Shown here in pieces: positions 44,701 through 51,346 of a stretch of 64,000 nt of DNA (its first letter is position 1; each line of letters opens with the position of its first letter). The notes beneath the pieces were generated by a model. The model ran no database searches and was not told the origin of the DNA. It worked only from the letters and a program-made list of their open reading frames with translations. Source of the stretch: Fabrea salina (taxonomy: Eukaryota; Ciliophora; Heterotrichea; Heterotrichida; Fabreidae); the NCBI GenBank assembly GCA_022984795.1, contig JALIHJ010000042.1:168501-232500 (forward strand). Direction: 5' to 3'. Made by a program: the position numbers and the translations under genes.

Positions 44701-46223
44701 AAAGCATAATGCAGATTCCTGAACTGCAGCAAATGTACTCTGCCGTAGCTGAACTAATTTCAGAGGTCAAAACCCAAGAAGAAAGGGACGAACCCCTCAA
44801 ACTCATCAAGTTAGCTACTTTGTTTGGATACGAAATGCTTATAAGAGCCAGAAACACCACTAGATTCATAGAGTGGATTCCTACTTTAAGTGAACTCTAC
44901 AAAAAACACGCTCCTGCTTGTCTTTGGTTTTTGAAGTACTTAACTTCCAACAGTGCTATTGTGGAGGAGATCCTTTTGAATGTCAGAGACTCAGAGGTCA
45001 GAAGAGCCTTTGGCGAACTTCTAGAAAGTATTTTGGTGCTTGGAAGTGAGTACGAAATTGACTTGCTTTTTGAGGAGTGCAAGATCTTCGACACACAAAA
45101 CTTGCCCCGTTCGCTTTACTTGAATAGCCAACAAGTATTTGTTTACAAGTCTAAAGCTGCCTCGGGACGGTTTGTTGAGTTGCTTTTCTCAAGTTTGCTG
45201 AAAGAAGCCAAAAAGAACTGGCGCAAGTTCGATGAGTTCTTTTCAGTGATCAACAAGTTCGTGAACTACGGAGCAATCCAAGCTAAGTTCGTGATTGAAA
45301 AGGACGGAATCACCAGTTTGCTGAAGTTCTTTATGAACGGAGAGTACCCCTTTGGCACAGAAAAACACATCATGGGAGACCAGGTTACAGAACCAGACAT
45401 GGCTGCAGTGCTGGACATTCTGTGTACTCTGGTATGCACTTCTCTGACTGAAGAAATCATTAGTTCTGGGAAGTACACTGAGACTTGTCTGTTCAAAGAG
45501 TCTCCTCTCAAAACCCAATTGCCTGGAGTGGCTAAAAGCTACTTTCAGGACTACAGAGTGTTTAGGAACCTGCTTAAGTACATCAGGCATCAAGCAGTTA
45601 CGAGGATAACTCTGCACCTTAGTTACAACAACTTAGGGATCTCTGTGAGTTTTATTGAAGAGATTTGCAACTTAGTGTTTCTGAACAAAATGAACTGGAA
45701 CGAAGTCAATCCTTACCTGAAGTTATTGTCCTACATTTTAAACTTAGACGACGACGTGAAGGAAGCCCGGGTCTTTAAGTTCTTTGAACTGCAACTTGAA
45801 ACTAGGGGACTTATTTCAGCTTCTTCGAACTTTTTCGACATGCTTTATAGGTACAAAGACGTGTACTTGATGTTTACGATTGTGGTCACTATTTGGTGGA
45901 GTGACATGTTGAGTGTTCCCCACGTGTTTGGAGTAGCAATGCAAGAAAAGGCCAAGTACAGGTGGATACTTTTGCACATCCAAAGCATCAATTCCCGGCT
46001 AATTCCACACCCTAGTTTTGTGGACTGTTTCGGAAGGGTGAGGTTCGTGAGCGAAGAACTTTCGAGTGTCAGGAACAAACTAGCTGACTGGGTGGAATCT
46101 GACTCTGAAAGTTCAGTTGAAATGGAACTGCTTCCAGACCAACCTCTTGACAACAACCAAGAAGAACAAAAAGGAGACGACTCCACAGCTTCTGAAGGCG
46201 AAGATAACGTGGCTACCCAATAA
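38796..46223 (+). CDS. Giant ubiquitin-specific protease (USP9X/24/34 type)
   Basis: A 2,475-residue deubiquitinase in one open frame without introns. The first 900 residues are helical armadillo/HEAT-like. A ubiquitin-like domain lies at about 918-1000 (VEVVINNMTVNAQAPKSFKVTL..LNSLQMFSSGKIL), followed by a UBA-like helical triplet (LHKSVWNLEEAADLLMDE). The USP catalytic domain begins near 1540: Cys1548 in GCTCYMNSLMQQ is the nucleophile and His1807 in VADAGHYYSF the general base. The zinc-finger region reads LDGDNKYFCEQYNQKVTAKKRC with only partial Cys ligands. A helical C-terminal third and an acidic tail follow. USP9X, USP24 and USP34 share this length and order. Substrates are not predictable. 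Confidence 0.92.
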   Translation: MSEGEEYIRKYLRFQFLLDKGNNYLDECSPQEHLNEILEDLRKLDQAQLGKNQALSLVNTHLPKFVKILLDRKYFNLESQVYLTVNNFFKEVLLFCIRHLSREYFGLLDVLRRVFNDEKLFYDNRFNFHSSETDSEIQEVWETEIQNLEVEVLPTSPQFAKMQTFSTVSVLFSYNIYVFGVNGGFKRLLEFVSEHSSLEHINKVLYLTILIRDSVYQSFWRNLVKDLRKVVINTILTLTDEELRVTQKQDLVNLIKYLESLLEKIYSDEKVGKILESFELELSMKCLNSPYLEKRIYGISEIIEKITYAKNKDEEDQKVARGIYTYQYSIFKTAKWLNSAALLEWIDRQNLFEIIFGPRSHPQIVMRSAELIKFLYTNSRFTRDNIDVIWNSAAGKHEAEREALINLIQEVVSCFSPQDLQYFFSKLTSLSFPEIDSQILSLVKSLVKQMSNLCKAPRRTQPEPPLLSPWADDNDFTNKSEFVQVPLQEEPIPMGPPQYVNFNPEIHNEEDAVSTAPEEHEHPENIEFSQALEFIWSLWQEEALDSGVPEDIAKTALEALQDLLTIHFRAERVKFLLRCIENVRKNSVVLFSCQLMEQILSSYNASRIANSLLESKQHMIKWLEREQHLITELFNSLLVFKREAVEEAERIMGEEKPQEDVDSYSTCSEEEEDALLRRTKYESLFNQICVSKDNKLNYIQEIKARLEFLKFLYSNSSETLHPRHAQVMWEMMVLNAVTESEQNEYFNWMCSVLSNWLGDYNAIDDDVIHLIFTDMILKLDPRYLTFPAFQCFDKFFININKQHGLLYKYEFDDEIDVKDIDLLGMKALWEVVLQARDEVVFKEALSLLKRLYIGLRKCSEEDQECFLRQCMEQLKEGSDQLRQAETQDAINRVSRAVLLLNDFIQEFEGKGQPKFKDKGTPVEVVINNMTVNAQAPKSFKVTLFSEMPILDAKKLIASKLNPPLPLNSLQMFSSGKILDYKQDNKTVEEAKLGQKIMVTTGEEEWGMPEPEDLEFEKQEKLIQFKSIFQDLEENLLTLALHKSVWNLEEAADLLMDEFSRQNLQKQLMDSRKASQPKVETYRLSSILSNTHQYFNLLFDLLELGNPSVNSLIWNLLNKIPVNQYMFENIKKLNVVNQEDWERLLDSSCMYKLLYSLQIVNSFVSGSETNSSPEEVEERQAWRTKFLELGGFEHLYNILMSAKLSQNSQDCAAKCIGLLLGVLKLFIQATLLNQPCEQLQSIFTPFISSESMALEFPNLIRQMSEGAGKKVMEVIHFPAFISKLLEIVETSINISSLESVQSSLDLLLPMIVFKPELLPDLYNRSNFNNLIANTLLTCSCSEVRESIKATFGIVAESVGELPESIQLPKHFFLETLLAKLPSGQNPYCHEFFELVNKLLELCCYKDEGLLEVTKNFIESREMVESRHLKNQDHVLTGYLKITSSLVSQMPYKKQSLQGLLSYIYNCLFEIPEVAVNSSQNSPPKYKSEETRQAGFQLLLKLSEDCPENSSSLLNQLYLNHSQNNLYYYFEPDISTRSGLVGLKNFGCTCYMNSLMQQFFMMPQMRNGILDAKIQVQDSEETVDPENLLYQIQLVFANLLESEKQFYSPIGFCKAFKGYDGEPMDVHVQQDVDEFFNLLCDKLEDLLRPTKYSKLLRSHLGGTLVHEILSCESELPYRGEREEQFMRLSLEIKNKKNLQEALDLYIKEDVLDGDNKYFCEQYNQKVTAKKRCLINSLSNTVVVHLKRFEFDFTRMQRIKVNDYCEFPMNLNFKPWTKDGVMGTNEKPDDYYEFELVGVLVHSGVADAGHYYSFIKDRSSKVWYRFDDRNVEVFNPENLKEECFGGEGNLSWGYGVHIFEKTKNAYMLVYERVNPFPTEDLDEEGPAEGCKLVTKTQEIFQNVWNENMMFLRDLLFFDSSYFKLIKSFVEQYQFEPVLEVTPQMSDSENFIQEKKLTEFMLEDETRMSLPPQSIMQIPELQQMYSAVAELISEVKTQEERDEPLKLIKLATLFGYEMLIRARNTTRFIEWIPTLSELYKKHAPACLWFLKYLTSNSAIVEEILLNVRDSEVRRAFGELLESILVLGSEYEIDLLFEECKIFDTQNLPRSLYLNSQQVFVYKSKAASGRFVELLFSSLLKEAKKNWRKFDEFFSVINKFVNYGAIQAKFVIEKDGITSLLKFFMNGEYPFGTEKHIMGDQVTEPDMAAVLDILCTLVCTSLTEEIISSGKYTETCLFKESPLKTQLPGVAKSYFQDYRVFRNLLKYIRHQAVTRITLHLSYNNLGISVSFIEEICNLVFLNKMNWNEVNPYLKLLSYILNLDDDVKEARVFKFFELQLETRGLISASSNFFDMLYRYKDVYLMFTIVVTIWWSDMLSVPHVFGVAMQEKAKYRWILLHIQSINSRLIPHPSFVDCFGRVRFVSEELSSVRNKLADWVESDSESSVEMELLPDQPLDNNQEEQKGDDSTASEGEDNVATQ

Positions 46224-46273
46224 CTCTAAATTAAAGGTGCCTTTGTTCAGTTAAAATGTCCAGTGCTTAATAA

Positions 46274-48730
46274 ATGTCAGAGGATATCTTTAAAAGAGAA
46301 GTTTGTGAGGGACTGGACTTGCTGGTTCTTAAGTGCATTCCAGAAAGGAAAATAGAGTTCCACTTAAACAATTCCACAGAGTTCATTTTTTTGTTCACTT
46401 TTGACTTCACAGAGCTGTCTAACTTAGTCCCTGCAAACGGAGAAACAAGCATGGAAATAGAAGTGTTTCCCAACTCAAATTTCAAGTTCACAGAGCTAGT
46501 TATAGAAGGGTCCTTTTCTTACAAGTACCACTTCAAGTACCAAAAACTCAACCCTCAAACCAAGGTAAAAAACCAACCTATAGCAGACAACTTAACTTTG
46601 CAAATCCAAAGAACTGACCTAGAACAGAAAATCACCTTTAGACTCTGCAACTACAGAGAAGAAAGTGTCAAAATAGAACTTTCTTTTTTCGAAACAGACG
46701 GAATCGTTAACCCAGAAGACCAAAAAATGACTTACACAGCCCTTGCTGAGCCAAACACCGAAACTGAAATATGCGACGTTTACTTTGAAGGGGAGTGGAA
46801 ATACAAGTACACTTACAAAATCTGGCTTTCTGACTCTGAACCCCAAAGCACTTACCTCATGGAATGCTACAAGTCACTTCACCTCACCAGAAACTTGCCC
46901 TTAGAAACCTTGTCCTTTGAATTTTTAAGCAGAGTTTTTGGGGACGACAAGTTCACAGACCCTTTCTTCATGCCTAGTGAGTTGTCTTTAAGCACTGAAG
47001 TTGACTGGAAAAGACTAGGAGGCTTCCAACTCTACACTGAGTTTCATGAGAGTCAAATTATCCCTGGCTTTGACGGAAGTCCTTGGTTTTTGTGCCCTTT
47101 AGCTGCTTTTGAGCAACCGCTAATAAAGTCTCTCATTGAAAATCTTTCTACTAATGAAAATGGCATTTACAGGGTAAAATTATGCATTGCTGGGGAATGG
47201 ACTCCTGTAGTCATTGACGATTACCTTCCTTGGTTCAAAGACGACCAAGCAGTTTTTTCTACCAACTTGGGTGAAGAAATATGGGCCTCACTACTAATCA
47301 AGGCTTATGCAAAATCCCATGGATGCTTTGAGTCACTTGTAAGGGTTAACGGAGCTTTGGCGTTCACTGTACTTACGGGGTGTCCTGCTTTTACATGCCC
47401 CTTTTCTGTAGATAACCTTTGGAACCAGATTTGGGATTGGAAGACCACCGGGTGCAGTGTTGTAGCTACTTTGGAAAGTGAAGACGGAAATGGTTACTTT
47501 AGTGTTGAAGCAATGGAAACTGTTCAGGGAGTCCACTTGGTCAAGCTAAAGAACTCTTGGTGCGACTTGGAGTGGCTGACAGACTTAAGCGAATCCTCTT
47601 CTTTGTGGACTCCTGACATGCGGGAGTCACTCAAACACACTCTTGACTCTAAAGAAAAATCTTTTTGGATGAGTGCAGACAGTCTGCACAAAGTCTTTAG
47701 TAACTTAGTGGTGGGAAAAGGTCTTAACTATCACCAAACTAGAAAAAAGACGCTTCTGGACATTCAATCCCAGCTGTTCCAGAACTACTGGGAAGTGACT
47801 GTTACTGAGAAAACCCATGTGATTTTGGGAATGCACCAAGAAGATACTACAAGTTTAGGTTCAAAAACCCACAGAAAACTCCAGGACTTGAGCTTAGTTG
47901 TTTTTAGCCAAGATAAAACCTTCCAAAGTGCCTCTTCAAAGAGTGAGCTCCCCGAAAGTATTTACTGGGAGTCAGAACTCCAGCCTGGCAAGTACTACTT
48001 GGTTCCAGTGTCCTCTGGAGAAATAATCGACTCAAAAACCAAACCCTTTGAAGTTTATGCTCAAGAAAACTTGCTTTCTCCCCAGTTACTAGTTACTTTG
48101 AAGGAACTTTTTCGCAAACTCGACACAAGGTGTTTAAACCTAGTTAGTTATGAAGACTTCAAGGAGTTTTACTCAAGAGTCTGGGGAGAAATCACCCTAG
48201 AAGATTTCAAAGTCAACATAATAAACAAGTACTCCTCCGCAGAACAAGACTTAACTTTCCAGGGGTTTCTGGAACTCTTTCAAGAAGTGCTTTGGAAAGA
48301 AGGCTTTGCAGGCTTAGTAGAGGTGCTCAAGAAAGTGGGGTACACTGAAAATCTAGAAAGTGTAGAGACCAAGCCCTTGGTCTTATCAGCCCACTCTTCT
48401 TCCCAAATAGTTGTAAGTCCTCTTGACTTCAGTCAAAGCCTTGAGGAATACACCTGGACTTCTTACATTAGTGAAAGGGGTTATTTAGTTCTGGCCCAGG
48501 ATCAAGTAGTTCTAAGTGCTTTGGATTGCTGCTCAGGATCTATTTTCTTGCTGGCCAATAAAAACTCCCAAAAGGTGTCTGCTGAATTAAGTTTCACTTC
48601 TCCAGACTTAAGTGCTCCTCTCAGCAGCACTATTGCACTAGAACCTCTTGGCTCAGCCATCATTAAGCAATTCCGGAATCTATTGTTTTCGGACAAAATG
48701 CAAGTCAAAATTACCGTTTCCTTCGAATAA
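46274..48730 (+). CDS. Calpain-like pseudoprotease
   Basis: An 818-residue protein. Residues 20-205 contain two beta-sandwich-like repeats (ERKIEFHLNNSTEFIFLFTF, LEQKITFRLCNYREESVKIEL). The calpain core is at about 255-480: GFDGSPWFLCPLAAFEQ, VVIDDYLPWFKDD, ASLLIKAYAKSHGCFESL and VHLVKLKNSW. The catalytic Cys expected in the motif G-D-C-W-F-L is Pro270 here (GSPWFL), and the His segment H-A-Y-S-V reads G-Y-F-S-V. Only the Asn (LKNSW) remains, so proteolysis is unlikely. The C-terminal 300 residues contain a further C2-like sandwich and EF-hand-like helices (LFRKLDTRCLNLVSYEDFK). Inactive calpains act as scaffolds in several protists. Confidence 0.85.
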   Translation: MSEDIFKREVCEGLDLLVLKCIPERKIEFHLNNSTEFIFLFTFDFTELSNLVPANGETSMEIEVFPNSNFKFTELVIEGSFSYKYHFKYQKLNPQTKVKNQPIADNLTLQIQRTDLEQKITFRLCNYREESVKIELSFFETDGIVNPEDQKMTYTALAEPNTETEICDVYFEGEWKYKYTYKIWLSDSEPQSTYLMECYKSLHLTRNLPLETLSFEFLSRVFGDDKFTDPFFMPSELSLSTEVDWKRLGGFQLYTEFHESQIIPGFDGSPWFLCPLAAFEQPLIKSLIENLSTNENGIYRVKLCIAGEWTPVVIDDYLPWFKDDQAVFSTNLGEEIWASLLIKAYAKSHGCFESLVRVNGALAFTVLTGCPAFTCPFSVDNLWNQIWDWKTTGCSVVATLESEDGNGYFSVEAMETVQGVHLVKLKNSWCDLEWLTDLSESSSLWTPDMRESLKHTLDSKEKSFWMSADSLHKVFSNLVVGKGLNYHQTRKKTLLDIQSQLFQNYWEVTVTEKTHVILGMHQEDTTSLGSKTHRKLQDLSLVVFSQDKTFQSASSKSELPESIYWESELQPGKYYLVPVSSGEIIDSKTKPFEVYAQENLLSPQLLVTLKELFRKLDTRCLNLVSYEDFKEFYSRVWGEITLEDFKVNIINKYSSAEQDLTFQGFLELFQEVLWKEGFAGLVEVLKKVGYTENLESVETKPLVLSAHSSSQIVVSPLDFSQSLEEYTWTSYISERGYLVLAQDQVVLSALDCCSGSIFLLANKNSQKVSAELSFTSPDLSAPLSSTIALEPLGSAIIKQFRNLLFSDKMQVKITVSFE

Positions 48731-48732
48731 TA

Positions 48733-49602
48733 ATGTTAAAAGCCAAAAACAAGTTGACAGCCTTACCCACTGGAAATGGGTTCCGAGTTAAAGTGCCACT
48801 TCCCAGTTTGGGAGACTGTTGGTTCAGTGTTGACGACACCCAGTCAGTTGAGTCCTTTTTGGAAGAAGTAAAAGCAGAAGACAAACTAATTACCAAAATA
48901 AGTGCAGAAGTACCCGTCTCAAGCAACTTCAACCAACTAGTTCACAAAAGCCCGATTTCATTAACTATTAACGAGAGACTTTTTGAAATAAAAGCCAGCG
49001 AACTAACTAAACTCAAGTATGAAACTAGCACTTTAAAGAACTTTGTCTCAAGCATAACATCTTACTCGCCTTCAAACCAAAAAGAACTTGAAAACTCACT
49101 TCGAAAGAGTTTGTCCTTGCTTGGGGAACAGTCCATGGAGTTCCTAAGTGACTTAAAATCCCAACTCAACCAAGTCGAACACGAACTAGAAAAAATCAAG
49201 CAACAAGAAAAGCAGATAGTTCAAAAAATCAACTCTAGTGCCAACTTGAGAATGGGAGCAGGGCTCAGTTTAGTTGTAGGCAACTTTGGGTTTTTTTACT
49301 ACACCATATACTGTGTGGAGTGGTTAGGGTGGGACTTGATGGAACCCATTACTTACTCAGTGGGCCAAGGAACCTTTATTTTGGGACTTTACTACTACTT
49401 GAAGTCAAGGCAAGAATTCACCTACGACAACATGCTTAGTTCCTACCAAAACCAAAACTTAGACAAGCAACGTGAAGTCCACGGAATCCCTAAAGCAAGA
49501 CTAAACTCCCTTATTCAAGAAAAGCAAAACCTCCAGTCCACCATTGACCTCATCGAAAGCAGGATGCTGCACGTGCCCAAGAACAACTCTAATTCAAATT
49601 AA
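48733..49602 (+). CDS. MCU: Mitochondrial calcium uniporter pore subunit
   Basis: A 289-residue MCU homologue. The N-terminal domain (about 1-110) precedes a coiled coil (QLNQVEHELEKIKQQEKQIVQ). Two transmembrane helices flank the selectivity-filter segment: MGAGLSLVVGNFGFFYYTIY, then WDLMEPITY (Asp201 and Glu204), then QGTFILGLYYYLKSRQEF. Animal MCU reads W-D-I-M-E-P, so the Asp and Glu rings are conserved. A second coiled coil ends the protein. MCU carries calcium into the matrix of mitochondria. The N-terminus shown here lacks an obvious presequence. The gene starts two bases after the previous stop (TAATAATG). Confidence 0.92.
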   Translation: MLKAKNKLTALPTGNGFRVKVPLPSLGDCWFSVDDTQSVESFLEEVKAEDKLITKISAEVPVSSNFNQLVHKSPISLTINERLFEIKASELTKLKYETSTLKNFVSSITSYSPSNQKELENSLRKSLSLLGEQSMEFLSDLKSQLNQVEHELEKIKQQEKQIVQKINSSANLRMGAGLSLVVGNFGFFYYTIYCVEWLGWDLMEPITYSVGQGTFILGLYYYLKSRQEFTYDNMLSSYQNQNLDKQREVHGIPKARLNSLIQEKQNLQSTIDLIESRMLHVPKNNSNSN

Positions 49603-49634
49603 TAAGTTAGATTTAGAAAAACCCAAACAAAAAA

Positions 49635-50438
49635 ATGAACCCAGAAAGGGACATTCACCCCCTGGACAACATACTCCAGAACCCCTCAAAAGCCACCAAG
49701 TACCTCATAAGTGAGCATTTAATAGGACTAATAAGCAGCTTGTTTATATTTCCTCCTTCCTTAGATTTGTTTTACAGTAATTCCTCTCAATGTTTTGCCT
49801 GCGACTCTTATTTAACTTACTGGCTAACAGGGTTCGTGAGTTTGAGGTGTCTGGACTTTCCATTCAGACTCATTAACTTGCAGAAACTAGTAAGTCTGTA
49901 CTTCAATGACGCTTGGGACGACGGGATCTTTACTACCAGGAAACTTATGAGGCTGGTCAGGAGTCTGCCCTTTAGTTTGCTCAAAGCCAACAACATGTTT
50001 GGCTACCTGGTTTTCATTTTGGGGTTTCTGAGACTCAAGTACGGGAACCCCTGTCCCGAAACAGACACCAACTTGTACTCAGTGTGCATTTACGTTTCCT
50101 GTGTTTATTTGACCAGAATCTTCTTAGGAGTAATAAGGTTCCATTTCGAAGCCAAGTCTGCAAGGGAGTACAGAAACCTAGACATCACTCAAGTCCTTAC
50201 GAACGGAGCCACCATCGACATGATTGAAAAAATAGAGCTAGTCAAACTCAGTGGCAAATTCAAAAACTTAAGGGAAGAGTGCCCTATTTGCACAGAGGTA
50301 TTTCAAAAGGGCGACTTAGTCAGACTTCTTCCCTGCAACGAAACTCACTATTTCCACCAGCATTGTCTTGACAGGTGGTTGATTCGCAAGGACAAGTGCC
50401 CATTGTGTGCTATTTCAGTATCTAAAAAACTCAACTAA
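49635..50438 (+). CDS. Membrane RING-H2 E3 ligase
   Basis: A 267-residue protein. The N-terminal 190 residues contain three or four hydrophobic segments (LISEHLIGLISSLFIFPPSL, YLTYWLTGFVSL, FGYLVFILGFL, IYVSCVYLTRIFLGVI). A RING-H2 (C3H2C3) finger occupies the C-terminus: CPICTEVF, PCNETHYFHQHCLDRW, CPLC. Such membrane-bound RINGs ubiquitinate ER, Golgi or endosomal proteins. The specific substrate is unknown. The start is at AAAAAAATG, 32 bp after the MCU stop. Confidence 0.85.
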   Translation: MNPERDIHPLDNILQNPSKATKYLISEHLIGLISSLFIFPPSLDLFYSNSSQCFACDSYLTYWLTGFVSLRCLDFPFRLINLQKLVSLYFNDAWDDGIFTTRKLMRLVRSLPFSLLKANNMFGYLVFILGFLRLKYGNPCPETDTNLYSVCIYVSCVYLTRIFLGVIRFHFEAKSAREYRNLDITQVLTNGATIDMIEKIELVKLSGKFKNLREECPICTEVFQKGDLVRLLPCNETHYFHQHCLDRWLIRKDKCPLCAISVSKKLN

Positions 50439-50449
50439 TGAATTAAATA

Positions 50450-50719
50450 CTAAGGCACAAACCCACTGAATCCCGAAACGTCGTCCATTTCAGCGTCGCT
50501 GCTTTCGCAGGAGTCGTTGTCTTCGTAGTCTTCGTCTTCAGAGTTCTTCCGGTCAACTCCAGGTGCCACAAAGTTAGTTTCGGGGTAAAACAGCTGCTTG
50601 ATCTCTGAGTGGAGTTTTGCTTCCTGCGCTAAGAGTTCAGTTTCTTCTATAGCTGGTTTCTGCTGCACCCAACGCAAGCCTTCACCTGCTAGGGACAAAT
50701 CGTTTGTTAGTCTGTTCAT
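50450..50719 (-). CDS. Small acidic hypothetical protein
   Basis: An 89-residue frame beginning MNRLTNDLSLAGEGLRWVQQ. The first half is helical (IEETELLAQEAKLHSEIKQLF); the second is acidic and disordered (NSEDEDYEDNDSCESSDAE). No family is recognised. It is supported by tight packing: its stop is 11 bp from the convergent RING gene and its ATG lies 13 bp from the stop of the upstream RING gene on the same strand. Confidence 0.6.
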   Translation of the reverse strand: MNRLTNDLSLAGEGLRWVQQKPAIEETELLAQEAKLHSEIKQLFYPETNFVAPGVDRKNSEDEDYEDNDSCESSDAEMDDVSGFSGFVP

Positions 50720-50732
50720 CTTTAAATTACAG

Positions 50733-51341
50733 TTAAATACTCCTACCGAACCTCCTCTGTTCGTAGTCTGGGTCGTCAGTTGGGAGCTGAAACCTACAAA
50801 CAGGGCAGTTGTTATGGGTGTTCAGCCAAGGAAGAAGACACGAAGAGTGAAACAAGTGCAAACAAGGCATTTCCAAAGCCTCGTCATCACACTTAAGTTC
50901 CTCTGTGCACACAGGACACTCCAGAACACTTTCGTCTTCTCCCCACCGGTACCCGCACTCGTCTACCTTAGTCACTAAACGACCTCTTTCGGTTTTGAGT
51001 TCTTTAGTTATTAAGGTCCTCCGCAGTGATGATATTGCAGACTGAGATGCTGGGGGCGGGCCATATGAGTTTGGGTCGTTCTGCATGATGGTGTGTATGA
51101 TGTTGTCTAAGTTAGGTTCTGAGTCTGCTAGGTGGAAGTAAGTGCGTGTAGAAGGAGAAAGCAGCAGTTCTGCAAGTATCTGGCCGAAACTAGGGGTTGG
51201 TTGGTAAGGTCTGAAGTTCCTTGGGTCGTCATCTTGGTTTTCTAACTCCTCCACAAAAGGAGACCGGCACTGAAAACAAGTCAATTGGTTGCCTTCTACT
51301 ACTTGGCACTCTCGTTTACACACATGACACCAGTATTCCAT
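50733..51341 (-). CDS. RNF115/RNF126-type RING-H2 E3 ligase
   Basis: A 202-residue protein. An N-terminal C4 zinc ribbon (WCHVCKRECQVVEG..TCFQC) is followed by a disordered linker and a C-terminal RING-H2 finger (CPVCTEELKCDDEALEMPCLHLFHSSCLLPWLNTHNNCPVC). This two-finger layout is that of RNF115/RNF126 and the plant RZF ligases, where the N-terminal finger binds ubiquitin or BAG6-type clients in protein quality control. The helical segment FGQILAELLLS between the two is also typical. Translation starts in the context AATATAAATGG. Confidence 0.9.
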   Translation of the reverse strand: MEYWCHVCKRECQVVEGNQLTCFQCRSPFVEELENQDDDPRNFRPYQPTPSFGQILAELLLSPSTRTYFHLADSEPNLDNIIHTIMQNDPNSYGPPPASQSAISSLRRTLITKELKTERGRLVTKVDECGYRWGEDESVLECPVCTEELKCDDEALEMPCLHLFHSSCLLPWLNTHNNCPVCRFQLPTDDPDYEQRRFGRSI

Positions 51342-51346
51342 TTATA

